This document shows, piece by piece, positions 21,216 to 29,918 of a stretch of 33,483 nt of DNA (position 1 is the first letter of the stretch; each line of letters begins with the position of its first letter). Below the pieces are notes generated by a model. It was given only the letters and a program-made list of their open reading frames with translations, ran no database searches and was not told the origin of the DNA. Source of the DNA: a virus. Where the stretch lies: IMG/VR virus record IMGVR_UViG_3300028735_000021, positions 1 through 33,483 of that record. One strand, 5' to 3'. The position numbers and the translations under genes are program-made.

Positions 21216-23578
21216 TGGCCGACACAATTGCGCAACTGCTGGTTCGCATCAGTGCCGACATCGGCGATCTGCGTAGCGAGTTGGACGATGCGACGGGCGC
21301 GCTGGAGGGGTTTGCGCGCAACGCTGAGAGCGCCTCCGGCAGCGTCTTCAATTCGCTGCGCATGATGGCAACCTTCACGGGCGCTCAATTGCTGGCTGAT
21401 GGTATCCGATCAGTTACCTCGGCCTTTATCGAGATGGGGAAGAGCGCGATCGAGTCGGTTGCTTACGCCGAGCGCATGGACATGGCTTTCACGAGCCTGC
21501 TGGCAAAAGAGATTGCTCAGGCCAGCGGCGTCGAGAAAACCATCGTCGTCGGCCAGCAGCGGATCGCCCTGACCGAGAAGGAGCTTGCCCAACTGGATGA
21601 CCTTCGGGAGAAAATCCAGGATGACACGCTGAGGCGCAACCTCCTGGCGGCTCAGATGCAGGAGCAGCGCCAACGAATCATCGAACTGACTGCCCAGTAT
21701 GGGGCCGAAGGCCTGGCGGTCCAGACAGCCAATGCGCGCCTGGCCCAGATGGAAGACCAGCTTGGCGACCTGGACGCCGCGATCTCCAAGAACTCAGCGA
21801 AGGTCGCCGAACTCGAAGGGAAGCAGGGGGCGCTTGTCACCGTAACTAAGACGGTGCGCGAGGGTCAGATCAGCATCTCTGAGGCAATGGGGCAGGCCTC
21901 TGAGAAAGCTGCTGAACTTGTGCGCTGGAGCCAGCAGTTGGCAGTCCTCTCTCCGTTCTCCAGGAAGGATGTGGACAATGCCCTTCGCTTGGCGATGGCC
22001 TATGGGTTCACCTCCGAAGAGGCGAAACGCCTGACTCAGGCTACGATGGACTTCGCGGCGGGGACCGGGGCCTCTGGGGAGGCAATCAACCGCATTGCCC
22101 TGGCCCTGGGCCAAATCCAGTCACGGGGTAAGCTGGCCGGTCAGGAGATGATGCAGTTGACGGAAGCAGGCGTCTCCGTCCGCCAGATTCTGGCCGACGC
22201 CTTCGGGGTCTCGACTGCCCAACTGGAAGAGATGATCTCGAAGGGGCTGGTTCCCGCGGACAAGGCCATTGAGGCCATTATCGGCAGCATGGAGAAGGAC
22301 TTCGGGGGCGCCGCGAAGGCCCAGGCCAATACGTTCTCCGGCCTGCTGTCCTCCCTCGGCGACCTGAAGGAGGTGGGGCTGCGCGAGTTCTTCGAAGGGG
22401 CCTTCATGGCGGCCAAGCCGTTCCTGGAAAGCTTCGTAGACACGCTTTCGTCTCCAGAGACAATGGCGGCCATCGCTGGGATTGGCCAGCAGTTTGGAGC
22501 GATGGTCACTCAAGTCCTGGGGTGGCTATCCGCGGTGATTCCCAAAATCCAGGCCTTCGGGCAGTCGATTTTGACGTGGGCGACGACAGCGCTGCCGCCG
22601 GTGATCGCCGCCATCCAGCAGTTCATCGCCCAGGCGGGCGCCTTTATTGCGCCCATTGTTCAGGCCATCAGTCAGTTTGTCTCCTGGCAGGACGTGCTCA
22701 CGGCGCTGGGACTGCTGATTGGCTCAGTGGTTGTCCCGGCCCTGGGTGCGCTGATCGCCGCCATCGCTCCGGTGGTCGCCGGCGCCGCGTTACTGGTTGG
22801 CGCCGTTGCCCTGGTCCGTCAGGCGTGGGAGAACGATTGGGGTGGAATCCGCACTGCTCTGACAGAATTCTGGAACAACACGGCGCTGCCGATCTTGCAA
22901 CAGTTGGTGGCGTGGCTGGCCCAGAACCTTCCCATCGCGATTCAAGCCCTCTCTGCCTTTTGGACCAGCACTCTCCTTCCGGCGCTCCAGGCCGTCTGGG
23001 CCTTCATCCGAGACTACTTAATCCCCCTCTGGGTGGCCGTCGAGCAGGTGGGATTCGCCACCGTCAGGGTTGGGATCAGGGCGGTGGCGGGACTGTTCCA
23101 GAACGTACTCCTGCCTGCCCTCGGTGATGTCTGGGAGTTCGTCGGCAAGAAGGTCACGCCGATCTTTACTGGCCTGGCGGACACCTTCTCGCTCGTGGCC
23201 GAGAAGATTCAGGCGCTGACGGGTTGGCTGAAAGACCTGGCCAATCGTCTGAGCAGCCTGACCCTCCCCGACTGGATGACGCCAGGCAGCCCGACGCCCT
23301 GGGAAATCGGGCTGACGGGGGTAGCAGACGCGATGCATCGGCTGTCGCGGGTTGAACTCCCTCGACTGGAGTCCAATTTGGCGTTGGCGCCGGCGCAGGC
23401 TGCTCCGGTCAACAATTTCCGCTTCACGGTCTATGGAAATGTTGGAGATGCCGGGATCTTTCGGGATGCCGTCGAGCGCACGCGTCAGCCGGACGCCCAC
23501 CTGTTGGCGGCCTTGGTTGCCAGGGAGGTCGCGGCGGAGATACGGCGTCAATCGGCGGGGCGGAGGGAGGTGCGATGA
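21215..23578 (+). CDS. Tape measure protein
   Basis: ATG 21215 overlaps the chaperone stop; a longer in-frame start would overlap the T extension. The protein is 787 aa. It begins LLVRISADIGDLRSELDDAT, typical of TP901-type tape measures. A helical coiled-coil region follows (about residues 120-210). The conserved tape-measure core lies around residues 260-390 (LAMAYGFTSEEAKRLTQAT, then LALGQIQSRGKLAGQEMMQL). Hydrophobic stretches of about residues 430-560 follow, with a helical, Trp-rich C-terminus. It sets tail length and may help DNA entry. At about 1.5 angstroms per residue the tail would be near 118 nm. Confidence 0.9.
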   Translation: MADTIAQLLVRISADIGDLRSELDDATGALEGFARNAESASGSVFNSLRMMATFTGAQLLADGIRSVTSAFIEMGKSAIESVAYAERMDMAFTSLLAKEIAQASGVEKTIVVGQQRIALTEKELAQLDDLREKIQDDTLRRNLLAAQMQEQRQRIIELTAQYGAEGLAVQTANARLAQMEDQLGDLDAAISKNSAKVAELEGKQGALVTVTKTVREGQISISEAMGQASEKAAELVRWSQQLAVLSPFSRKDVDNALRLAMAYGFTSEEAKRLTQATMDFAAGTGASGEAINRIALALGQIQSRGKLAGQEMMQLTEAGVSVRQILADAFGVSTAQLEEMISKGLVPADKAIEAIIGSMEKDFGGAAKAQANTFSGLLSSLGDLKEVGLREFFEGAFMAAKPFLESFVDTLSSPETMAAIAGIGQQFGAMVTQVLGWLSAVIPKIQAFGQSILTWATTALPPVIAAIQQFIAQAGAFIAPIVQAISQFVSWQDVLTALGLLIGSVVVPALGALIAAIAPVVAGAALLVGAVALVRQAWENDWGGIRTALTEFWNNTALPILQQLVAWLAQNLPIAIQALSAFWTSTLLPALQAVWAFIRDYLIPLWVAVEQVGFATVRVGIRAVAGLFQNVLLPALGDVWEFVGKKVTPIFTGLADTFSLVAEKIQALTGWLKDLANRLSSLTLPDWMTPGSPTPWEIGLTGVADAMHRLSRVELPRLESNLALAPAQAAPVNNFRFTVYGNVGDAGIFRDAVERTRQPDAHLLAALVAREVAAEIRRQSAGRREVR

Positions 23579-23928
23579 CCGTTAGCCTGACCTGGAACTC
23601 CCAAACGATGCCACTCCCCAGGAAAGAGGGGGGAATCCAAATTGAAGATGCCCCGCTGGTAGCTGCCAGGCGGATGCTGTCGGGGACCTTGCGCACGGAC
23701 GTGATCGCCGTGAAGGCGAGGATCGCGCTCCGCTGGGCGCTGCTCACCGCGTCGCAGCGAAACACTCTCAAGGCGCAGTACGATGCGGGTGGAAGCGCCA
23801 CGCTGGTGCTCCCTGATGGCCAGACATTCACGGTGGTCGCCATCGCACACAGTTGGCGAGAGGAGGTGCTGTACGGTGTTTCCGGGCAGCCGTACTACAA
23901 CATCAGCATCGATTTTGAGGAATTATGA
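23575..23928 (+). CDS. Small distal tail protein (117 aa)
   Basis: ATG 23575 overlaps the tape-measure stop as ATGA, with GGGAGG upstream. The protein is beta-rich (VSLTWNSQTMPLPRKEGGI, then GGSATLVLPDGQTFTVVAI, and GQPYYNISIDFEEL) and resembles small distal-tail or baseplate components that follow the tape measure. The assignment is by position and fold pattern, not by a named family. It overlaps the next start. Confidence 0.6.
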   Translation: MTVSLTWNSQTMPLPRKEGGIQIEDAPLVAARRMLSGTLRTDVIAVKARIALRWALLTASQRNTLKAQYDAGGSATLVLPDGQTFTVVAIAHSWREEVLYGVSGQPYYNISIDFEEL

Positions 23929-25397
23929 TGCCTCCCTCTCCCCTCGATCCGCACCGCTATCCCCAGAGCAAGTTTGAGGTCCAGTGGGACGGTTCCACCT
24001 GGACTGATGAGTCTCAATATCTGATCTCCCATTCTGGCGAATTGAAAATCTCCGGCCCCGGCGAGGACCTGGTGGCACCCGGCGACGTGGGAGCGGCCAC
24101 GGTCCTGCTCTGGAATGAAGGTGGTCGCTTTAGCTGGCTGCGCTCCGACGGGGGATTGTTCGCGCACATCGGGGGCAGCGCGGGGATGTACGGGATTCCG
24201 GCACGGCTCTCCGTGGGATTGGGGACGGCACCGGGCGCTGGGGTCTCCGAGTGGCATCGTATCTTTACAGGGGTGATCTACGACTGGTCAGAGAACAGTC
24301 GTGAGCGGACGGTTACTCTGGAGCTGCGTGATCTGGGGCATCGTTATGTTCAACAACGCGCCAGCACGACGATCTACGAAGATTTGCGCGTCGATGAGTG
24401 GATTCAAACGCTGGCAACCCTGGCGAGCATCTCAGACGTAAGCCTCGATCCTTCGCCGGTGACAGTGGATTATTGCTGGCTGGATGACGAGAGCATCTTA
24501 GGGGAGATGTGGGAGGTCGCCCGGGCGGACGGTGGCCGGTGCTACTTCGACCGGGGGGGCACGCTGCGGTATGAACATCCATCGCACTGGGCAATCGGCG
24601 ATCACGCAGGCTCGCCGGCCTGGACGCTGGATGAGGATGACTATCAGCTTGTCGTACCGGAGATCAGTGTTGACGAATTGGTCTCGCAGGTGCGCGTGGA
24701 GATTCAGCCGCGAGCCGTAGGGCCAGATCAGGACCTTTACACCCTGGATCAGGCGCGTGTCATTCCCCCTGGGGGCACCGCGGTCATTGATTGTCGGATG
24801 TCGTACCCGGTGCTGGCTCTGGGCACTCTGGCCGCCAATGATAACTACGAGATCATCTCGTCAGGTGGTGAGGACTTGAGCGGCACATGTAGCATGTCCC
24901 TGACCACCTATGCCCAGCGGGCCAGGCTCCAGATCATTAATTCCGGCACCATTCAGCAGGCCTATTTGACCATGCTCACCCTGCACGGATCTCCATTGAT
25001 CGGCGGGCCGACGCTTGAGATCAGCGAGGATGTCGCGGGGTCTGTGCCGTATACCAGAATTCGGGGGATCAGCGGGAACCCCTATCTTCAGAATGAGGAT
25101 GTGGCCAGGATGTTGGCCCAGATGTTGCGCGACCGCGGCGCTCGACTTCATCCAGTCTATACCCTTCGGGGGGTCCCTGGGATTCCCAGTCTCAACTTGG
25201 GGGACCGGATCAGGTTCCAGGATGCGTCTGCAATCAGCGGGACACGAGATGGATTCGTAATTGGGATTCGCTGGACTGCTGCCGAGGGGTTTGTCCAGGA
25301 TGTGACGCTGCTCGACGCCGAGGCACTGTTCCCCTACAGCAACTATTTCGTCGTGGGCGCGACGGCGCTGGGCGCGCACGGGAGGTGCTGGTACTGA
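23925..25397 (+). CDS. Tail hub / baseplate protein (490 aa)
   Basis: ATG 23925 (or ATG 23928) overlaps the preceding stop, with GAGG upstream. The early part (ISGPGEDLVAPGDVGAATVL, then IFTGVIYDWSENSRERTVTL) resembles beta-rich hub or gp27/gpD-like modules of tails. The C-terminal third (LRGVPGIPSLNLGDRIRFQD, then FVIGIRWTAAEGFVQDVTLL) matches the common tail-hub pattern in which a loop region ends in a short beta-barrel. It probably forms the tail tip onto which fibres dock. There is no visible peptidoglycan hydrolase motif. Confidence 0.65.
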   Translation: MMPPSPLDPHRYPQSKFEVQWDGSTWTDESQYLISHSGELKISGPGEDLVAPGDVGAATVLLWNEGGRFSWLRSDGGLFAHIGGSAGMYGIPARLSVGLGTAPGAGVSEWHRIFTGVIYDWSENSRERTVTLELRDLGHRYVQQRASTTIYEDLRVDEWIQTLATLASISDVSLDPSPVTVDYCWLDDESILGEMWEVARADGGRCYFDRGGTLRYEHPSHWAIGDHAGSPAWTLDEDDYQLVVPEISVDELVSQVRVEIQPRAVGPDQDLYTLDQARVIPPGGTAVIDCRMSYPVLALGTLAANDNYEIISSGGEDLSGTCSMSLTTYAQRARLQIINSGTIQQAYLTMLTLHGSPLIGGPTLEISEDVAGSVPYTRIRGISGNPYLQNEDVARMLAQMLRDRGARLHPVYTLRGVPGIPSLNLGDRIRFQDASAISGTRDGFVIGIRWTAAEGFVQDVTLLDAEALFPYSNYFVVGATALGAHGRCWY

Positions 25398-26761
25398 TGC
25401 CGCTGCCGGAATGGCCGGGAACGCCGACGTTCGCAAGTGGGCAGGTGATGAGCGCGCAGGCGCACCTCAATCGCCTGAGCCGGGCCGTGCGCCACCTGTT
25501 GGGGATGTACCAGTCGCCGCGCACGGCCTTCGTCGGGACAAGAAAGGTCGGGCTGACCTCCTCATACGCGACCTGGTGGACGGGGGCGATCCGCCACAAG
25601 GCGAACACGCTCAAGCTCGTCTGGCGGCAGTACTACGAGACGGTCAGGGTGCGCGTCAAGTACGGTTCGACTACCGTTTACGAGTCAGACTGGATCACCG
25701 CCGTCGGCGAGGAGCAGATCGAGGAGACGGCGGACATCGGCGGGGCCGGGCTGACCGACAACGCGCTGTACACGGTTACGGTCGAGATCCGGCGGCAAAC
25801 CGGCGCCTGCGAGGAATGTTGGTTCTGGCTGCTCGACCTGGCCGAGACCGAGAGCCTGAGTCTGCCGACGCTGCCGGTCTGCAACGACGAGGACGTGCTG
25901 ACGGCGGCGCAGTGGAACGCGCTGTCGCAGTACGCCGAGGCGTTGCACCGGGCGGGCAGCGGGCCGCAGGCGGGCTATCCGGCGGTGCGCAGCAAATTGA
26001 CGACCGTCTACGAGATGGTGCGCGGGGGCATCCGCCACGTCTCGAACAGCCTGGTCTACCAGGTGTGGCGCAAGAAAAACAACCCGGGCTACAATTTTGA
26101 ACTGGGCATCGAGGTTGACGGGACGCGGTTGATCACGCTGGACGACTCCTCGCCGCCCAATTACACGCTGGAGAACAGCGGCAAGCCGTTCCCCCTGGCC
26201 GAGCTGTACTATCCGTACACGGGGACGCTGGACCTGTCCTCGCTGGGGCTGACGGCGGGGCAAGTGTACCGCGTCCACGTGCGCGGTGACGACCCGGACA
26301 GCGTCTACGAGCATGACCGCGGCCTGGTCGATTACCTGTACGAGATACCCGATAGCTCGTCGCCGTCGGGGTGGACGGCGCTGCCGGAGTGGACGCACGG
26401 CGACTACGTGCGGGGGAGCGCGGGGACGCCGCGGGTGAAGGCGATCCGCGACGACCTAGCCTGGCTGGGGGCGCGCATGGCGCTCTACAATCCGGCCTGC
26501 CGTCACTGGTACGCGCCCAACGACGAATTTCCTCTGGGTTTCTGGTTCGTGCGGCGGGGGCGCTACCTGCACTACTATTCGGAGTCGGAGAAGTCGCCGC
26601 GGCTGCGCTACTACGCCGACGGCTGGCAGGAGGTGAGTTTGCCGGCGGAGTCGAGCGACGCCTGGCGCGTCTACGACCTGGAGCAGTTGGGGCTGCTGAC
26701 GGTGGGGCGGCGCTACCTGGTACAGGGATGCGAGTACGCCATCGAGGATTTCGATCCTTGA
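25397..26761 (+). CDS. Tail-tip protein with three helical repeats (454 aa)
   Basis: ATG 25397 shares its A with the hub gene stop (TGATG); a GTG four codons earlier abuts the binding site and is less likely. I do not recognise the family. Three similar helical elements recur: near residues 18-37 (SAQAHLNRLSRAVRHLLG), 166-188 (LTAAQWNALSQYAEALHRAG) and 345-371 (RVKAIRDDLAWLGARMALYN). Each is followed by a beta-rich region with many Trp and Tyr, suggesting a tandem modular protein. A baseplate or fibre-base role is inferred from position between hub and fibre. Confidence 0.55.
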   Translation: MPLPEWPGTPTFASGQVMSAQAHLNRLSRAVRHLLGMYQSPRTAFVGTRKVGLTSSYATWWTGAIRHKANTLKLVWRQYYETVRVRVKYGSTTVYESDWITAVGEEQIEETADIGGAGLTDNALYTVTVEIRRQTGACEECWFWLLDLAETESLSLPTLPVCNDEDVLTAAQWNALSQYAEALHRAGSGPQAGYPAVRSKLTTVYEMVRGGIRHVSNSLVYQVWRKKNNPGYNFELGIEVDGTRLITLDDSSPPNYTLENSGKPFPLAELYYPYTGTLDLSSLGLTAGQVYRVHVRGDDPDSVYEHDRGLVDYLYEIPDSSSPSGWTALPEWTHGDYVRGSAGTPRVKAIRDDLAWLGARMALYNPACRHWYAPNDEFPLGFWFVRRGRYLHYYSESEKSPRLRYYADGWQEVSLPAESSDAWRVYDLEQLGLLTVGRRYLVQGCEYAIEDFDP

Positions 26762-26783
26762 TTCCAGTTGACGAGGAAAACGA

Positions 26784-28781
26784 ATGCCAAAACGCGAGGT
26801 GGTGAGGCGGATCGACCAGCGAGCCGCGGGCAGCGGCGGCGGGATGGGCGGCGGCGCGGCGTCGGGCAACGCCGACACCGTGGACGGGCTGCACGCGTCG
26901 CGCACGCCGACGGCGGGTTACCTGCTGGCGCTGGGGCCGGACGCGCAATTTCCCGCGGGTGTGGTCGCGCTCGACGACGTGGACGGCGTGACCGTCGAGG
27001 CGTCGCCGGCCGACAACGAGGTGCTGGCCTACGACGCGTCATCTGGGGAGTGGATCAACCAGACGGCGGAAGAGGCCAACCTGCAGGAAAAGCTCACGAC
27101 CGGTGGCCTGACGGCAAGCTCCCCCTTGCAGGCGGACGCGACGCGGCAGGTGATCGGCGGCGCGCTGACGCTCTCGCTCGATCAATCCGGCATCGACCAC
27201 GGCAGCGTCGGCGGCTTGGGCGACGACGACCATACGCAGTATCTGCTCGCGTCTGGGGCACGGGCTGGGTCGGCAAGCCAGGCGCAAGATTTCAGCGCAA
27301 CGGGGATCAAGGCCGACGCGGTGGCCGAATCGACTGCTGGCACCGGCGTGACGGTCGACGGGGTGTTGCTCAAGGATTCAGGCGCGACGTTCGGCGCGGA
27401 CGTGAATTTCGCCGGTTATAAGGCGGTCGCAATGACGTGCGACCGCGGGACCAGCTTCCCGTCCAGCCCGCAGACGGGGCAGTGGTTTTACCGAACGGAC
27501 TGCAAGTGCCTGTTCTTCTACGAGGGGGCTTGGAAACCGATCGTCTCTTTCGGTGACATGGTGCTGTACGTGGACGGCACCAACGGCTCCGACGCGCCCG
27601 GGCAGGGGTTCGCGCCGGGGAGCGGGGCGACGGCGACGATCCAGTACGCGATCAACCTGATCCCTCCCATTGTCGGCGGCAACGTGACGGTGAACATAGC
27701 GGCGGGGACGTATGCAGAGAACCTGACGATCACCAACCGCGTCATCGGTCCTGATTATGTCATCGCCCTGGTCGGCGCGCTCACACAAGTCGCGAGCGGG
27801 ACGGCCACTGACTACAAGAACACGAACACCAGTGCCGGGACCGGAAAAGTCAATACCGTCTCTGGCGGCTCGACGACCGTGACGCTGAGCGGTGGGGGGA
27901 GTACGAGCGCATTTTGGGTTGGCGCGATCATCAAGGCGAACAACATCAGTCGCGTCGTGACTGGTATCATCGATTCGACGACATTTACCGTCGATAGCGC
28001 CGTGGACTGGTATAACGGCGGTTTGGGATATTCCTGGTATCTCTGGCAGTCACAGATCGAGGATTCATCGGCGATATGGACGGACGACCAGCACAATAAT
28101 CGGTTGATCTGCACGAATACATCAGACTTTGATAACAACCTGGCTTTTGTGCTGGACACGGTCGCGTCCACGAAGCGGCTGTGGATCGCCGGCAACATGA
28201 ACTCAACGCCTGGAAACTATGCTATTTACACACTTGGGACCACAATTACCGGCATGATGACCCTACGGACCACTAGTATCACTTTCAAATACATCGTGTT
28301 TGATGCCGGATCCAATGCCGACGCGATCCAATCTTTCTTTTCGCGTTCAATTCTCTTTTACGGATGCAAATTCACTGGTGGAACATCGTACGGATTGTAT
28401 CTGATTCTTTCGCGCATCACCATATATGGCGTGCTGATCGATTCCGCTAGGGGGATATATTCTAGTATCTCATCATCGTTACTGCTCTACAGAGGATACA
28501 TTAAGACATCGCACTACAATTTATTTGCCTATGACCGCTCTTCTATCACCATCCAGCAGTGTTATATCTCCGGAAACTACGCGGCGGCGGTGAGCGTCCA
28601 AGCACAGCTTCTATCTGGGATCTACGGTTCTTCATTCGTCATCAAATACACTGGCGGACATACGACAGCTGCCTACGCCAGCAAGCTGTCAGCACTGGAT
28701 TCGATCATTACGACGATGATGGCGCCAGGATACGCAACGCCGTATTCAGCGGACGCCGCGACATATTCATTCGCTTCCTGA
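26784..28781 (+). CDS. Tail fibre/spike with beta-helix receptor-binding region
   Basis: This 665-aa protein has GAGG upstream of ATG 26784. The N-terminal 250 residues contain fibre-type motifs: NADTVDGLHASRTPT, HGSVGGLGDDDHTQYLLASG, and Gly/Ala-rich linkers. The C-terminal part from about residue 260 (DMVLYVDGTNGSDAPG, VGGNVTVNIAAGTYAENLTI) has the strand-turn repeat pattern of a right-handed parallel beta-helix, typical of tailspikes and pectate-lyase-like adhesins. The last third is markedly less GC-rich than the rest, as expected for an exchanged receptor-binding domain. No catalytic residues could be assigned. Confidence 0.75.
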   Translation: MPKREVVRRIDQRAAGSGGGMGGGAASGNADTVDGLHASRTPTAGYLLALGPDAQFPAGVVALDDVDGVTVEASPADNEVLAYDASSGEWINQTAEEANLQEKLTTGGLTASSPLQADATRQVIGGALTLSLDQSGIDHGSVGGLGDDDHTQYLLASGARAGSASQAQDFSATGIKADAVAESTAGTGVTVDGVLLKDSGATFGADVNFAGYKAVAMTCDRGTSFPSSPQTGQWFYRTDCKCLFFYEGAWKPIVSFGDMVLYVDGTNGSDAPGQGFAPGSGATATIQYAINLIPPIVGGNVTVNIAAGTYAENLTITNRVIGPDYVIALVGALTQVASGTATDYKNTNTSAGTGKVNTVSGGSTTVTLSGGGSTSAFWVGAIIKANNISRVVTGIIDSTTFTVDSAVDWYNGGLGYSWYLWQSQIEDSSAIWTDDQHNNRLICTNTSDFDNNLAFVLDTVASTKRLWIAGNMNSTPGNYAIYTLGTTITGMMTLRTTSITFKYIVFDAGSNADAIQSFFSRSILFYGCKFTGGTSYGLYLILSRITIYGVLIDSARGIYSSISSSLLLYRGYIKTSHYNLFAYDRSSITIQQCYISGNYAAAVSVQAQLLSGIYGSSFVIKYTGGHTTAAYASKLSALDSIITTMMAPGYATPYSADAATYSFAS

Positions 28782-28792
28782 GCGGAGGAGCT

Positions 28793-29101
28793 ATGCGTCT
28801 TCTGTTCGACTCCAATACTGGCGAGATCGTCCACGTCGTGCCGGACCGCGACTGGACGCTGTTCGAGAATCCGACGACGATCCCGTTGGAGGTTTTCTAT
28901 ATCGAGGAGGAGCTTCCGGCCAACCGCGCCGCGTGCATCGATCTGTGGCGCGTCCACGCGCAGCGTGACGTGGCTGGCCGGCCGAAGTACCACATGGTGA
29001 ACGGAGCAGGCGGGTGGGAGTTGCACGCCCACGACGGCTGGGAACCCGCGCCGGAGCGTTTCGGACTGATCGAGGAGCAAGAGCGATGGGCAGGATCGTG
29101 A
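28793..29101 (+). CDS. Small protein after the tail fibre (102 aa)
   Basis: ATG 28793 follows GGAGGAG; a longer frame upstream overlaps the fibre gene and was rejected. The protein has short beta-like segments (MRLLFDSNTGEIVHVVPDRD), a helical middle, and a Trp-rich C-terminus (GWELHAHDGWEPAPERFGLI). No family is recognised. Its position suggests a fibre accessory or assembly protein, though such short genes at the end of late operons vary widely. It overlaps the next gene by 16 bases. Confidence 0.55.
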   Translation: MRLLFDSNTGEIVHVVPDRDWTLFENPTTIPLEVFYIEEELPANRAACIDLWRVHAQRDVAGRPKYHMVNGAGGWELHAHDGWEPAPERFGLIEEQERWAGS

Positions 29102-29334
29102 TCGAAGAATCGCCGCTGCGCCGCGTCCGCCTGGACGAGATCGCGCAGCGCAATCGGGCTGCCGCCGACCTCGTGCGGGCGTCGTCGTTATCGGCCACGT
29201 CGAAGGGCGCGCTCACCGAGGCGCTGCTGGAGATCCGCGAGCTGATGCAACTGCTCGCGCTGGTCCTGGACCGGCAAGGAGTCGAAGTTGTCGGCATGCG
29301 TGATTTGACGGCTGACATGCGTGACCAACGATGA
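29086..29334 (+). CDS. Small helical protein (82 aa)
   Basis: ATG 29086 lies within the end of the previous gene, with GAGGAG upstream. The protein is almost entirely helical, with Arg/Leu-rich segments (SPLRRVRLDEIAQRNRAAAD, then LLEIRELMQLLALVLDRQG). It has no family I recognise and no membrane helix. Overlap on both sides indicates coupled translation with its neighbours at the end of the late operon. Confidence 0.5.
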   Translation: MGRIVIEESPLRRVRLDEIAQRNRAAADLVRASSLSATSKGALTEALLEIRELMQLLALVLDRQGVEVVGMRDLTADMRDQR

Positions 29335-29914
29335 TCTGCTCGCTATCTGGCGATCTAATCTGCACGAGATCGAAAAACGCATTGCGGAATACGGGGGCGA
29401 AAACAGGGCGCCACTGGAATTAGTCAACCTGTTGCGTAATGCACGACGGGAAATCGCCAGTTTGGAAGGGGAAGCATACGAGGAGGGGATGCGCAGCCCT
29501 TCCCAGCAACGGATGGTATCATCGGTAGATTACGCACTCGTAGAAATCGAACGGTTGCGTGGCGACCTGGCGAGATGGCAAGCAAGCGTTACGAAGGATA
29601 TTTTGGAGATGACGGAACAACATGTTAAGCCATCGGAACAGATCATCTACAATCTGAGCAAAAAATTAGATGATATCTCCGCCGCTGTGGCAGATATCAA
29701 TGTTAAGTTGGCAGTCATGTCGAACGACCTGGAAAAATTGCGATCTGATCAATTGCAGGTGCAGCAGATCAATCGTGATATAGATCGAATAAAGGCAGTA
29801 ATGGGGATCAACGGCAACGGAGGATTACGACACGTTTTCGTATGGTATTGGTGGATCGTTGCCGGTTCAGTACTGATCGTTATCCAGTTAATAATCGTCA
29901 TGTTGAGGTTGTGA
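29321..29914 (+). CDS. Membrane-anchored coiled-coil protein, possible lysogenic-conversion factor (197 aa)
   Basis: GTG 29321 overlaps the previous gene by 14 bases. Residues about 5-50 (LLAIWRSNLHEIEKRIAEYG, then NAPL-like RAPLELVNLL and REIASLEGE) resemble a helical-hairpin module that I recall at the N-terminus of bacterial conflict-system and STAND-type proteins. Residues about 85-160 are coiled coil, and about 175-196 form a single C-terminal membrane helix (WWIVAGSVLIVIQLIIVMLR). Base composition is less GC-rich than in the adjacent late genes. Position at the end of the late operon next to the integrase is typical of conversion genes. A spanin-like role is possible. Function is inferred. 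Confidence 0.55.
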   Translation: MTNDDLLAIWRSNLHEIEKRIAEYGGENRAPLELVNLLRNARREIASLEGEAYEEGMRSPSQQRMVSSVDYALVEIERLRGDLARWQASVTKDILEMTEQHVKPSEQIIYNLSKKLDDISAAVADINVKLAVMSNDLEKLRSDQLQVQQINRDIDRIKAVMGINGNGGLRHVFVWYWWIVAGSVLIVIQLIIVMLRL

Positions 29915-29918
29915 GGTT

